64,000 nt of DNA from Nitrospira sp. Its GTDB lineage: Bacteria; Nitrospirota; Nitrospiria; Nitrospirales; Nitrospiraceae. A program made the translations under genes and the position numbers. Position 1 is the stretch's first letter. Every line of letters begins with the position of its first letter. The notes beneath the pieces were generated by a model. That model was not told the origin of the DNA. It saw nothing but the letters and a program-made list of their open reading frames with translations, and did no database searches. The DNA lies in NCBI GenBank assembly GCA_018242685.1, contig JAFEBM010000034.1, positions 1 to 64,000 on the forward strand. The letters run 5' to 3'. This document shows, one piece after another, positions 45,194-54,440 of the stretch.

Positions 45194-46087
45194 TTATGGA
45201 GTTCGACGACGATCCGCGGCGGCACGAGGCAGCCTGGGATCGGCCGGCGGTGTTCCGTCGATCTCGAGTGGAACGGAAAATCCAGCAGCATGAGTATGGC
45301 CTCCGCCTCCGAATGAGGCGGCGATTCTCCCTACATCCGTCCCATCGGATCGGGAACGCATGCTGAAATAGCGGCGGTCATCGCGGTCATGCCAGATCAG
45401 GCAAAAGGGATGATGGAGCGACAGACGCTCGCCGATTTGGCTGGTCAAGATTGAGCTGTGCACAGCAGGAACGACGATACCCTGAAATTCCACCATTGAG
45501 GCCTGTGCTGCGAGTTTCCCGACGAGCTCTTGTTCATACCGCAAGATGGCGCGACCTTCTTGCTCGAGTGTTGACTGCGCAAAGCTATCCCAGAGGGTGA
45601 AGTCGAACGGGTAGGAGGCCAAAGCCGCGTTGATCTCGCGACTACCCGGCAAAGCCCAGGTCCATAAATCTTTGTCCTGAATATACTGAAGCAGCCATGG
45701 AGCCGCCGTGCCGTGAGCCCATTCCCAGCTCAGGACAGCACCGGATTTTGTTTGATCGAAGTATGCGTTTGAAAAGCCGTCCAAGGTCCGCTCGGCGGTG
45801 ATGTGGTGATCCAGAACAAGGAGTTCCTTGGTCTCGGATGCCATGGTTTCCAGGATCGGCCGGGCATAGCTGAAGTCGACGATCACGACACGGCGATCCT
45901 TGAGGTCGGGAGGGGGCGGCTGGCCGTGTTTGACTGGCAAAAAATCGGCACTCGGAAACTTTTTCCAGAGAGCCCAGGCCGCTCCGAATCCATCTAAACA
46001 TTCGGCATGGTATAGGACAATGTCCGGAAACCCATGGAACGGAGGCGTGGAAGATATGTTGCCCATAGAGTCGGAAGAGAATAGCAT
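45194..46087 (-). CDS. DHH-family phosphoesterase
   Basis: 297 residues. Metal motifs: CLDGFGAAWA, VIVDFSYAR, LVLDHHITAE (the DHH triad); C-terminal DHHA1 element GGGGHTHAAGF. Such proteins cleave phosphodiesters such as nanoRNA or cyclic dinucleotides, or act on other small phosphate esters. An alternative ATG lies at 46066. The last 25 residues are Pro/Arg/Ala-rich and probably unstructured. Confidence 0.87.
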   Translation of the reverse strand: MLFSSDSMGNISSTPPFHGFPDIVLYHAECLDGFGAAWALWKKFPSADFLPVKHGQPPPPDLKDRRVVIVDFSYARPILETMASETKELLVLDHHITAERTLDGFSNAYFDQTKSGAVLSWEWAHGTAAPWLLQYIQDKDLWTWALPGSREINAALASYPFDFTLWDSFAQSTLEQEGRAILRYEQELVGKLAAQASMVEFQGIVVPAVHSSILTSQIGERLSLHHPFCLIWHDRDDRRYFSMRSRSDGTDVGRIAASFGGGGHTHAAGFSVPLEIDGTPPADPRLPRAAADRRRTP

Positions 46088-46147
46088 GCCCAGGGCAGGA
46101 CTAAAAGCCGTCTGTGGTGTCTATGTCTACTGTTAATTAAGAATGAT

Positions 46148-47203
46148 TCACAACTCATTCAAGTGGTTGATCAGTTGGCGAAGTCGTCCGGTACTGCGCC
46201 GGTTAAAATTGAACACAAGTCGAGGGAGATCGCGCAGGGCCGGCTCGTCCAATTCTTCCGCGAGAGGACCGCGAAGTTCGAACGTGCCGTCTGATAGGAG
46301 ATCGACGAATCGGTCTCGGAGCTGCTCAAGTTGCTCAGGTGTAATGGTTTGCTTGAGTCGCATCGCGAGTTCTCGTCCCACAAAGCGTATGGAATGATAC
46401 CGTCGGTAGAATTTGAGGATCTGGCTCACGGCTGCTTCTGCGGAATTGACGATCGCGAAGAGACTCATGTCTTCTTCGTTGATCAGCTTCCGCTTCAGCA
46501 GTTGCCGCGTCACAAAGGCCGACCAATCGTCCCAGTAGTCGCAGCCGGGGGCCTGAAGGCAGATGATCGGCTGCGGATCACTCTTGCCGGTTTGTGCCAG
46601 TGTGAGGATTTCAAAACCTTCGTCGTGTGTGCCGAACCCACCAGGGAAGAGCGCGATAGCGTTCGCTTCCTTTTGAAACATCAACTTGCGGGTGAAAAAG
46701 TATTTGAAGGTAATGAGCTTCGGATCATCGGCGATCGTAGAGTTAGGACCTTGTTCGAACGGAAGCATGATATTGACGCCGAAACTGTTCTCGCGTCCGG
46801 CACCCTCTTGAGCAGCACGCATGATCCCATCGGCTCCTCCGGTGATGACCATGAACTTTTCCCGGACGATGGCTTGGGCGAATTGGTAGGCTAGTTGATA
46901 ATTGGGATCATCGGAGAGAGTTCGTGCCGAGCCGAAGATGCTGACCTTCTGGCGGTTGCGATAGCCCCGAAAGACGCTGAATGCATGACGCAGCTCTTTG
47001 ACGGCACGATTCACAATTTTCACATCTAAGAGGTCTAAGTGCGCGTCGTGGAGCTTCAGGAGCCCGGTCAAGAGTTCTGCCATGAGAGCGGCATGCAAAT
47101 CGTCCTCCTGGCTGTCGAGAAGGGCACTGATTCGATGCAGGATCTCATCTCGTGATAAAGCCGGGCGGGGAGGAATCTGCGGAGATCTGCCGGTTGTATT
47201 CAT
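46148..47203 (-). CDS. LOG-family protein (TIGR00730-like), long form
   Basis: 351 residues from ATG 47203 (GAGG 6 bases upstream); in-frame starts further up lack a site. LOG-type Rossmann core: VSIFGSARTL, VITGGADGIMRAAQEGAG and the signature PGGFGTHDEGFE with neighbouring basic residues. Small LOG proteins are cytokinin-type nucleotide phosphoribohydrolases; this version has helical extensions on both ends (about 80 residues each), as in PpnN-like nucleosidases. Substrate probably a nucleoside monophosphate; inferred. Confidence 0.85.
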   Translation of the reverse strand: MNTTGRSPQIPPRPALSRDEILHRISALLDSQEDDLHAALMAELLTGLLKLHDAHLDLLDVKIVNRAVKELRHAFSVFRGYRNRQKVSIFGSARTLSDDPNYQLAYQFAQAIVREKFMVITGGADGIMRAAQEGAGRENSFGVNIMLPFEQGPNSTIADDPKLITFKYFFTRKLMFQKEANAIALFPGGFGTHDEGFEILTLAQTGKSDPQPIICLQAPGCDYWDDWSAFVTRQLLKRKLINEEDMSLFAIVNSAEAAVSQILKFYRRYHSIRFVGRELAMRLKQTITPEQLEQLRDRFVDLLSDGTFELRGPLAEELDEPALRDLPRLVFNFNRRSTGRLRQLINHLNEL

Positions 47204-47287
47204 GATTGTCCTCATTACAGTGAATGAGACAAAAATTGTACCAATGGATCGGGCATTGGTCAAAGATTTGTCGAGATCCGATGCGAT

Positions 47288-48064
47288 CTAAGCGGGATCG
47301 AAAGACTTAGGGAGATTGGTCAGCACCCAGGCCTTTATTCTGGACTGATCTGCCGGAGAGAGATCCACGAATTGTATTTCTACACCCCAAGAAGTCGCCA
47401 TGAAGGAACCGGTGGTGCCGGATACCGGCTCAACTCTGGCGTTCGTCAAGATGGCCCCTCGAATAGTCAAGGGACTCATCATCTCAGAGAGGCAAAAGCT
47501 CACTATGACTTTGGTCCCCGGGAGCAACAGTGCGGAAGACTCCACCGAGGCGCCGACATGGCTGAGTTGTGAGATGGCAACCTGATGCTCAGCTCCCACG
47601 CCCTCTCCTTCAATGACACTGATGGTGGCAGAGATGTTCGTCGCGCATCGTTTTGGAGAAAGGATCAAATCTCTCGCGGTGAGGACACCGACCGGTTGAT
47701 CTTGTTTCGTCACGATGAGGATCGGTGTCCCGGTGGACATCATAAGTGCCGAGGCCTCATCCATCGATCGATCGTACTCGATGAATTGGACCGGTCGTGT
47801 CATGATCGTCCGGACTTCGATGTGATCCGGTTCGAGGCCCTGCGCGACAACCTTTTTGACGATGTCGGTCGGCGTCATGAGTCCGAACCGAGCCTCTGTA
47901 TCTTTGACGAGGAGGCAGGGCATTCGCTCGCGTTCCAAGAGCGATGCCGCCTCGGTGACCGATACATCGCCTGGAATCTGAACTACGCCGGGTGTCATCA
48001 TGTGTGCAACCAGTATGGTCTGGTGATCCGAGGCCTTGGGCTGCTGGTCGTCCTTGTCCGCCAT
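47288..48064 (-). CDS. CBS-CBS-PilZ domain protein
   Basis: 258 residues. Two CBS repeats (about 17-75 MMTPGVVQIPGDVSVTEAASLL; 83-140 IMTRPVQFIEYDRSMDEASAL) that bind adenine nucleotides, followed by a PilZ-like beta domain (about 145-250; ISQLSHVGASVESSALLLPGT, WGVEIQFVDLS). The strict RxxxR / D-N-x-S-x-x-G c-di-GMP signature is only partly visible, so nucleotide binding by PilZ is uncertain. Looks like a signal-integration module. Confidence 0.8.
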   Translation of the reverse strand: MADKDDQQPKASDHQTILVAHMMTPGVVQIPGDVSVTEAASLLERERMPCLLVKDTEARFGLMTPTDIVKKVVAQGLEPDHIEVRTIMTRPVQFIEYDRSMDEASALMMSTGTPILIVTKQDQPVGVLTARDLILSPKRCATNISATISVIEGEGVGAEHQVAISQLSHVGASVESSALLLPGTKVIVSFCLSEMMSPLTIRGAILTNARVEPVSGTTGSFMATSWGVEIQFVDLSPADQSRIKAWVLTNLPKSFDPA

Positions 48065-48229
48065 TCCTCAGCGAGGTCCTCTTTCCTCACGAATCTGCCC
48101 CCCTCCTGGCTGCAATGTATGCAAAGTATAGCAGAAGGTACTTGGAGACCATGAGAGGTTGAAAGTCTTGTCATTCAATGATTTGACGGCATACACTAGG
48201 ACTGCATTTTGCCGCCGAGCAAGAGCGAA

Positions 48230-49711
48230 ATGATGGCATTGAATGGGTCTTACCATAGGGAGTTCATTCGTCGGCTCAGGACAATTCCAACGCATGGGCT
48301 GGGGCTTTCCGTCGATATTCATGCTCCGGACCTCGCTAGCTTGCGGCGAAGTCTACAAGAACGTCAAGTGCCGCCGACCTACCTTGAAGTGTTCCGTACA
48401 ACACCCATGGCTTTGGCATCCACCAGAAAAGAGGCAGGCAACGATCTGCTGACCTATCATGGCGAAGGGTTATGGATCACTCAGCCCGGGATAGTCGAGT
48501 CTACGGCGTTTAAACAGGAAATCGCCGAGGCTGCCGAACAACTGATGATCTTGCAAAGTGCCTGGCTGAATCATGAGTGTGCGACAAAATATCTCACCGG
48601 CTATTATTACGGGACCTATCTTCCCCCCCTCTACACGCCGTTAAGTGCGAAGGTGGTGGCTGATAATACACGATTGCTCCAACATCTGCTCGATCAACAG
48701 TGCCGGTTGGCCGATGGAAGCACGCCGTTGGTCCTGCTTGAAATGCCGTCGCTCACCTACTTTGTTGCAGGGACGATGTCCATCCCGAGGTTTTTTCGGG
48801 TCATCAGCGAACGGGCCCCCTGTGGGCTGGTCTTGGACGTGGGCCATCTCTGGACGGTGTTTCGATATTCCGGAGCGCATCTGGACATGCCGCTTACACG
48901 ATTTGTCGAGGAATTTCTCAACGAGTTTCCCATGGATCGTGTGGTTGAGATTCACGTGGCGGGTCTGGCCGTTCATGAATCACACCGAATCCTCGATTCA
49001 CGACTGAAGGGTGGTAGGGGTGATGACGCGCTTCCTGCCTGGATCGATGCCCATGCTGCCCCCATTCCGACCGTTTTGTTCGAGATGCTCGATCAGATTC
49101 TATGTCATCCTCAGCTCACCAGCCTGAAGGGCCTTGCCTTGGAAGTGGATACCAAACCGATCGAATTGATCGTGGATGAATTCGCCGAATTCTCTCAGCG
49201 CTATGGGCCGCTGTTTTCACGGCTGAGCAATGCTGAACAGGTCGTACCGGAGTTCGATGCATGCTCATTATCGGAAGGGTCGAGTTCGATATCTGACACG
49301 CACACGCTGGGAGTGGCCTACGATCGATATGCACAGGTACTGGCTGGTAAAACCGAGCCGGTGGGAACAGAATGGAGCCAAGACCAGGCCAGTATCCAAA
49401 ATTTGAACTTCTATCGTTCCGTCTATCTTCCTTATGAGATTCTCCACTGGGGAGGAAAGGTGGAGGACATGTTTGTAGAATCCTGTCGTCGGCTCAGAGA
49501 GCGCGACGTATCGCTCGATGGATTTGTGGTGTTCTGGTTCCGTGAGCCACGACCCCTCTCTGGCACCTACGATTTCTTCTTGCTGAAAGTCGAACGATTC
49601 GTGGAGTTTGTCCATCAAGTGGCGCCGGAGTTGCGAGGCATTGCCGAGAGAGAGGCCGAGGAGCTTCGGTGCGCCTACCGTTTTGCCAATGAACCGGGCC
49701 TTCCAGTGTAG
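48230..49711 (+). CDS. DUF692-family (MbnB/TglH-like) protein, long form
   Basis: 493 residues from ATG 48230 (TTG 48209 also in frame). The first 300 residues form a DUF692 TIM barrel with metal-site motifs LLEMPSLTYF, GLVLDVGHLW and VVEIHVAGLAVHESH. Characterised relatives are multinuclear iron oxygenases that modify cysteines in RiPP precursors. The C-terminal 170 residues (NLNFYRSVYLPYEIL, FVVFWFREPRPLSGTYDFF) are not recognised. No short precursor peptide gene or TglI/MbnC-like partner is visible nearby. Confidence 0.72.
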   Translation: MMALNGSYHREFIRRLRTIPTHGLGLSVDIHAPDLASLRRSLQERQVPPTYLEVFRTTPMALASTRKEAGNDLLTYHGEGLWITQPGIVESTAFKQEIAEAAEQLMILQSAWLNHECATKYLTGYYYGTYLPPLYTPLSAKVVADNTRLLQHLLDQQCRLADGSTPLVLLEMPSLTYFVAGTMSIPRFFRVISERAPCGLVLDVGHLWTVFRYSGAHLDMPLTRFVEEFLNEFPMDRVVEIHVAGLAVHESHRILDSRLKGGRGDDALPAWIDAHAAPIPTVLFEMLDQILCHPQLTSLKGLALEVDTKPIELIVDEFAEFSQRYGPLFSRLSNAEQVVPEFDACSLSEGSSSISDTHTLGVAYDRYAQVLAGKTEPVGTEWSQDQASIQNLNFYRSVYLPYEILHWGGKVEDMFVESCRRLRERDVSLDGFVVFWFREPRPLSGTYDFFLLKVERFVEFVHQVAPELRGIAEREAEELRCAYRFANEPGLPV

Positions 49712-49721
49712 GAAAGCTGAT

Positions 49722-50897
49722 ATGAACTTTTGGCTGAGCCTCCCACGTCCGCTCATAGGGTTGTCCCCAATGGATGGTGTGACCGATGCCTGCTTTCGAT
49801 CCGTGATCGCCCAGCAGGGGAGGCCGGACGTCAGTTTTACAGAATTTACGCACGTCCATGACGTCTGTCACGGACCGGAGATTCATTTGGAGACGCTCCT
49901 GTATAGCGAGAGGGAGCGTCCAATTGTGGCGCAGCTCTATGGGAAAGACCCGGATCTCTTTTATTTGGCGGCGCTGGCGGTATGCGAGCTGGGCTTCGAC
50001 GGGCTGGATATCAACATGGGTTGTCCGTCGAAGAGCGTGGCGTCATCCGGATCAGGTGCCGGATTGATCCGCACTCCGGAACTGGCCCGCACGATCATGC
50101 AGGCCGCCAAACGTGGGATCGAGGATTGGGCTGGTGGACGGACCCTTGAACAAGCGGGTTTTCGACCGGCGCGAGTCGCCATGTTTGAACGTCTGAATCG
50201 TCAGCGCGGCAACACTGGCCTAACCCGTCGGCGCCGACTGCCACTTTCCGTGAAGACCCGGCTTGGCTATGACTCAGTGACGGTTGAGGGATGGGTCGAG
50301 CAGCTTTTGATGGAGCAGCCGGCCGTGATCTCGCTTCATGGACGGACGCTTCGGCAAATGTATCGAGGCTCGGCGGACTGGTCGGCCATTGGACGCGCTG
50401 CCACACTGGTGCGGGGAACCGGAACCTTGTTATTGGGGAATGGGGACATTCAGAACCTTGATGACATCGCGGTACGGGTTCGTGAAACCGATGTCGATGG
50501 CGTGTTGGTCGGGCGGGGCGTACTTGGCGCACCCTGGTTCTTTCGCTCAAAAGAGCAAGCTCGCATGCGAACCCGTGGCATGAAGGATATCGACATTGGA
50601 CGAGATCCCGGCGAGGTTTCGCTGAACGAGCGCTTCGCTGTGCTGGTCGATCATGCGCAACAGTTCCAGGCGCTGGTTGGGGAAAAGCAATTCTATCGTA
50701 TGCGCAAACATCTCGGCTGGTATTGTAAGGGCTTTCCACATGCCGCCTCGCTTCGCGCACAGATGGTGCGCGTCTCTTCCGTCGAAGCACTCCATGCCCT
50801 CCTCGCAGATTTCCACGATCGACCGGAAGCCATCACGGACCTACCCCAGGCCGAATCGGTCGATGAGTCTGGTCTGCTGGTTTCACGATGCAGCTAG
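49722..50897 (+). CDS. dus: tRNA-dihydrouridine synthase
   Basis: 391 residues from ATG 49722 (AGGAAAG upstream); the open frame runs further up into the previous gene. FMN TIM barrel: LSPMDGVTDACFR, the catalytic-Cys motif NMGCPSKSV, KTRLGY, SLHGRTLRQMYRGSADW and GRGVLGAPWFF. Reduces uridine to dihydrouridine in tRNA D-loops. Longer than typical by about 50 residues, partly through an Arg-rich insert around 155-180 (FERLNRQRGNTGLTRRRRL). Confidence 0.92.
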   Translation: MNFWLSLPRPLIGLSPMDGVTDACFRSVIAQQGRPDVSFTEFTHVHDVCHGPEIHLETLLYSERERPIVAQLYGKDPDLFYLAALAVCELGFDGLDINMGCPSKSVASSGSGAGLIRTPELARTIMQAAKRGIEDWAGGRTLEQAGFRPARVAMFERLNRQRGNTGLTRRRRLPLSVKTRLGYDSVTVEGWVEQLLMEQPAVISLHGRTLRQMYRGSADWSAIGRAATLVRGTGTLLLGNGDIQNLDDIAVRVRETDVDGVLVGRGVLGAPWFFRSKEQARMRTRGMKDIDIGRDPGEVSLNERFAVLVDHAQQFQALVGEKQFYRMRKHLGWYCKGFPHAASLRAQMVRVSSVEALHALLADFHDRPEAITDLPQAESVDESGLLVSRCS

Positions 50898-51520
50898 TGC
50901 TGGCGTCGAGTTCGCCACGCCGTCGGGAACTCCTGGCCCTGTTGGGTCTTTCTTTCGAGGTGTGCCCGTCGGAGTTCCACGAGCATCCCACGGCCGGGTT
51001 GTCGCCTGTCGAGCAGGTTAGGCGCTTCGCGTGTGAAAAGGCGAGATCCGTGGCACTGGTGAGACCACGAGCCCTCGTGCTCGGCAGCGATACCGTGATC
51101 GATCTCGATGGACAACTACTCGGGAAGCCGAAGGATCTTGTGGATGCACGCGACATGCTGGCACGTCTGGCCGGCCGTTCGCATCATGTCCATACCGCCG
51201 TCGCTTTATGCGATCACGGGCGAAACATTGAATCAGTGGAGGTTGCCACGGCGGAAGTCCGGATGAAAGCGGACCTCGATCAAGCGTATGAACGGTATCT
51301 TGCATCGGAGGAATCGTTAGGCAAAGCCGGAGCCTATGCGATCCAAGGACTCGGTGGAGATCTCGTGGAACGGATCATCGGCGACTATACGACCGTGGTG
51401 GGATTACCGCTGAAGCTTGTGGCGCAGCTGCTTCGGTCAGCCGGTTATCCGCTTCTCGTGAACGTCGAAGACCTGTATCGGCGCAAGCCATATGCGAATT
51501 GGAATCGGTTCACGACCTAA
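50888..51520 (+). CDS. maf: Maf-family nucleotide pyrophosphatase
   Basis: 210 residues; start overlaps the dus stop by 10 bases. Maf motifs: LASSSPRRRELLALLG, EKARSVAL, GSDTVIDLDG, GKPKD and GAYAIQGLGGDLVERIIGDYTTVVGLPL. Hydrolyses non-canonical or methylated nucleoside triphosphates (dTTP/UTP or m7GTP types). Confidence 0.93.
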   Translation: MQLVLASSSPRRRELLALLGLSFEVCPSEFHEHPTAGLSPVEQVRRFACEKARSVALVRPRALVLGSDTVIDLDGQLLGKPKDLVDARDMLARLAGRSHHVHTAVALCDHGRNIESVEVATAEVRMKADLDQAYERYLASEESLGKAGAYAIQGLGGDLVERIIGDYTTVVGLPLKLVAQLLRSAGYPLLVNVEDLYRRKPYANWNRFTT

Positions 51521-51589
51521 TTGCAAAGGCATGATGGTTCACCTAGAATGCATAAGACCTCGACGTGTCGGCGCTATAAAAGGGAAGGC

Positions 51590-52237
51590 ATGACTGGTTG
51601 CAAACAGCTTGCGTCACTGCTGGGCTTGATCGGAGTCCTTGCGGCAGGGACCAGCGGCGTATGGGCGATTGACGTCAATCTGTCCTCAGACGAGGCGCAC
51701 AAAGCGCTGGAGATTGGTCGAATTCCGATGGAAAAGACCAATTCGCCGGAAGACGTGAAGAAAGTCCTTCAGCAGGCGTCCTTAGCGACCCGGGTGGGTG
51801 CCGACCCAGAGAAGGACCCCTGCGGCGCGAGCGCTGTCCTTCGCACCAAGCGGTATCGACTCGAAGCCTTTGGTCGCCAAGAGGCGGCGGAATCGAAGAA
51901 ACGAAAGACAGATGTACGCATGCCCGAGGAGTTTATCCAGAAAGTGATGGACATGCCCAACATGGAAATGGACGTGCAGTTGTGCGGCGATGACGAGTAT
52001 TTCGCCGAGGGCGCATTGATCGAATTGCAGCAAGGATCGAAGCGGATCAAGCCGATCGACATCGGTAAGGCCGAACGGGGGCGAAAGAACGAAAGCAGCG
52101 GCCCAGCTTTCCGGTCACGGTTCACGGCGCTCTTCGCCTACGAACAATTTGACCCCGCTGCCTCGTCCGTGTTCGTCGTCAATCTGCAAGACGGAACGGA
52201 GATCAGAATTCCCGCCGAGTTGTCCAAAGTGAAGTAA
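51590..52237 (+). CDS. Secreted hypothetical protein
   Basis: 215 residues from ATG 51590 (GGAAGG 1-4 bases upstream); earlier in-frame codons would bury the signal peptide. Signal spans 1-26 (LLGLIGVLAAGTSGVWAI). The mature part is charged, with two Cys (DPCGAS, VQLCGDD) that could bond. No family recognised. Follows maf by 69 bases on the same strand. Confidence 0.6.
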   Translation: MTGCKQLASLLGLIGVLAAGTSGVWAIDVNLSSDEAHKALEIGRIPMEKTNSPEDVKKVLQQASLATRVGADPEKDPCGASAVLRTKRYRLEAFGRQEAAESKKRKTDVRMPEEFIQKVMDMPNMEMDVQLCGDDEYFAEGALIELQQGSKRIKPIDIGKAERGRKNESSGPAFRSRFTALFAYEQFDPAASSVFVVNLQDGTEIRIPAELSKVK

Positions 52238-52349
52238 ACGGCACTCCGGTTCAGACTTCTCCGCAGCAGCTCACTAACTGCCTTGAGCAGTGCTCAAAAG
52301 CCAGATCAAAGAGGGAGGGGAGTATTTTATCTTGACGCGTAGTGACTGC

Positions 52350-52580
52350 TTATCCTGTAGCAGCGATGGCCTGTTCTGCCTCCTGAGGCAATTCAACCTG
52401 AACAAAATAAAAGGCGGGGTAAATATAATCGTCGCCTGATTCATCGATCACGCGAAGGTACCCATCCTTTTCCACTTTGGGATCCACGATTCTCCGGTAG
52501 ACCTTGCGTGTTTCCAGATCATCGCATTCGTCATTTTTGACACACAGAACGAACTTATGGGTTTTCAGTTTTCGTCGCAT
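52350..52580 (-). CDS. Small conserved hypothetical protein
   Basis: 76 residues; GAGGAAAC upstream supports the ATG. Two Cys (FVLCVKNDECDD) and a stretch KVYRRIVDPKVEKDGYLRVIDESGDDYIYP, a pattern seen in short bacterial proteins of unknown function. Second gene of a two-gene unit with the one at 52591. Confidence 0.65.
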   Translation of the reverse strand: MRRKLKTHKFVLCVKNDECDDLETRKVYRRIVDPKVEKDGYLRVIDESGDDYIYPAFYFVQVELPQEAEQAIAATG

Positions 52581-52590
52581 AATTGTTTCC

Positions 52591-52824
52591 TCAGTCCAGG
52601 AATCGTTTGATCTTCATCTTCTTGCGCCCGATGCCATGTGCCTCGTACCAGTGTATTTCAGCGAGTCTGGTCATTCCGCCCATCAGCCTGACCTGTGCCC
52701 TGCCCTTGAGCTTCCTCCAACGCCCTGAGCCGAACGTCCGACGAAGCCGCATGATATCCCTAATCCTACCACCCACGGCGATCGTTTCGACTTCACCGAT
52801 TTCACCAACGATCTCAAAATACAC
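52591..52824 (-). CDS. Small basic hypothetical protein, leaderless start
   Basis: 77 residues, GTG start. C-terminal half is basic (KLKGRAQVRLMGGMTRLAEIHWYEAHGIGRKKMKIKRFLD), compatible with nucleic-acid binding; no family recognised. A consensus-like promoter ends only 6 bases upstream of the GTG and no Shine-Dalgarno is seen, so the mRNA probably has no leader. Confidence 0.6.
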   Translation of the reverse strand: MYFEIVGEIGEVETIAVGGRIRDIMRLRRTFGSGRWRKLKGRAQVRLMGGMTRLAEIHWYEAHGIGRKKMKIKRFLD

Positions 52825-52830
52825 GAGACC

Positions 52831-52859
52831 ATTGTAGGTTCGGTTGTGTCAAGAAGCAA
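52831..52859 (-). promoter_or_regulatory. Promoter, leaderless start of the 77-residue gene
   Basis: Minus strand: TTGCTT (52859-52854), 17-base spacer, TACAAT (52836-52831). Transcription should begin at or next to the GTG codon (52824). Confidence 0.5.
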
Positions 52860-52947
52860 TCGCATATTGGTTGTGTTTCGTGGCAGTCCACAAGGTGGCC
52901 TGATTGAGAAGATTTGCACGGAAACACAACCCTAAGCGCGTGGGTCA

Positions 52948-52975
52948 TTGTCTTACTACGGGAAAGGTATACAAT
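52948..52975 (+). promoter_or_regulatory. Candidate promoter upstream of a 65-codon frame
   Basis: TTGTCT (52948-52953), 16-base spacer, TACAAT (52970-52975); AGAGG and an ATG follow at 52986. Confidence 0.4.
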
Positions 52976-52985
52976 TAGAGGTCAT

Positions 52986-53183
52986 ATGGCAGGTACACAA
53001 CGCGATTATCAAGCGACCGGATTGTCCATGACCTACTCGGACTCGTGCATGAAGCCGATCGTTGTAAGGGTATTTCCTGCCGAGATGTCCGATCATCTTG
53101 GCATGCACGATGCGACGGCCAGCTGCCGGCTGAAACGGGCAGGTAGGTTATGCACGATACAAGATCTGACCCTACTCATGTGA
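52986..53183 (+). CDS. Possible small protein or truncated gene start
   Basis: 65 codons with promoter and AGAGG ribosome site in the right places, but no recognised family. It lies at the edge of the decaying island and may be the surviving 5' end of a longer gene. Beyond it, 53184-53516 shows nothing recognisable. Confidence 0.3.
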   Translation: MAGTQRDYQATGLSMTYSDSCMKPIVVRVFPAEMSDHLGMHDATASCRLKRAGRLCTIQDLTLLM

Positions 53184-53516
53184 CGGGACATCACGGCTTC
53201 CACAAACAGCCAGTGGTCTTTCGCCGTTACCCCAACCGTCTCTTCACGGCCCGGACACATGCTCGATCCGTTCCCACTGATCGTCACGCAATCCATACCG
53301 TCGCATCATTCATAAGCCCCTCTTGATGCCCTGTGAACAGGGAATCACAATATGATTCTTGTGTGAATCCGGAACACAATCAGCCCGCTAATTGACGACA
53401 CACCCTAGTAAAGAAAAGATTTTCGTCCAGTATTTTCTCCAGGTGAGATCGTACCACTTTTGCACTATGCTGGTCTCAGTTGTTTTGTTTCCTTCCTATT
53501 ATGGCCAAGCCGATAA

Positions 53517-53990
53517 TCATTGAAAGGCTTTCACGATCTGGTCGATAGAAGCGACTTCCTGATATTCCCTGTGTTTCTTGAGCGCGGCGAAGTCATGCTC
53601 GATGGGGTTCAGGTCGGGCGAATAGGACGGCAAACACAGCAGCGTGGTACCGGTGCGCTCGATGAGTTGCGCCGTTTCCGGCGATTTGCGAAAGGCCGCG
53701 TTGTCCATGATGACCAGGTGCTCGCGGGTCAGACGCGGACACAACCTGGCCTTGAGCCAGGAATTGAATACCGCGGCATCGCACGTGCCTTCGAAGAGGA
53801 AAGGTTCTTCAAAATCCGGCCCGACGCGGGCGGCGATCAGTAAGGTGCGTGGTCTGCTGTGTCCGGACGTCAGGCCGTACACGCGCGGTCCTTTGGGCGC
53901 ATACCCATAGCGGGGAGTCACGGAAGGGGCGAAGCCGCACTCATCGACATGAATGAGCTGTAGGAAGGGCAGCTTATCACGATGATTCCT
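53517..53990 (-). pseudogene. IS630-family transposase fragment (5' end missing)
   Basis: The C-terminal part of a DDE transposase: HVDECGF holds the first Asp, LVIMDNAAF the second and SYSPDLNPIEHDF the Glu. The open frame continues upstream of 53921 without a start until a TGA near 53993, where homology ends, so the N-terminal DNA-binding part is gone. No terminal inverted repeats or TA duplication were found. Immobile relic. Confidence 0.82.
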
Positions 53991-54037
53991 TTTTCAGGAT
54001 TGTCGGGGCACCAATCTTCCGGTTTGGCGAGCGGTGC

Positions 54038-54436
54038 TTGGTATTCGTCCTCCGAGCGGGTAACTCGTGCAACCACCTGGTCACAAGCTGGTTTCATGGT
54101 GTGTTCAGGGAATTGTGGGTCGAGAAGGCTGGCGAAGGGACCAGCAAACGGTTCCTATGGAAGTATTGTTGCGCACATTGTTTACTTTTTAAGTGGAGAG
54201 ACGGAGAGTTGCATTGCCAGCATAAGTGGTCTGTGGGAAGCGAGAGTGACGTCGGGAGATTAAGAAATTCTATGAGGGGAGGTGGGCCCGGCACTAGAGA
54301 AACGATGACTCCATTGAGCGGGGCAAGCAATGATGATGCCATTGTGAAGCAGCCTGATCGACCTCGCGCCCTTTGTATTGGAATTACAAAACCAAAGAGG
54401 ATTTTTGGGAAGGCTCAAACACACAAGGAGGATTAA
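54038..54436 (+). CDS. Possible open frame before the frameshifted gene
   Basis: 132 codons (TTG start). Has a Cys/His cluster CCAHCLLFKWRDGELHCQH but no recognised family. Its stop is 4 bases before the next ATG, with AGGAGG lying over its last codons, a layout typical of operons. The 5' end may be truncated at the transposase junction. Confidence 0.3.
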   Translation: MVFVLRAGNSCNHLVTSWFHGVFRELWVEKAGEGTSKRFLWKYCCAHCLLFKWRDGELHCQHKWSVGSESDVGRLRNSMRGGGPGTRETMTPLSGASNDDAIVKQPDRPRALCIGITKPKRIFGKAQTHKED

Positions 54437-54440
54437 GAGA

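Noticed and set aside
53500..53990. Complete IS630 element
   Set aside because: The transposase lacks its N-terminal part and no terminal repeats or TA target duplication could be found.
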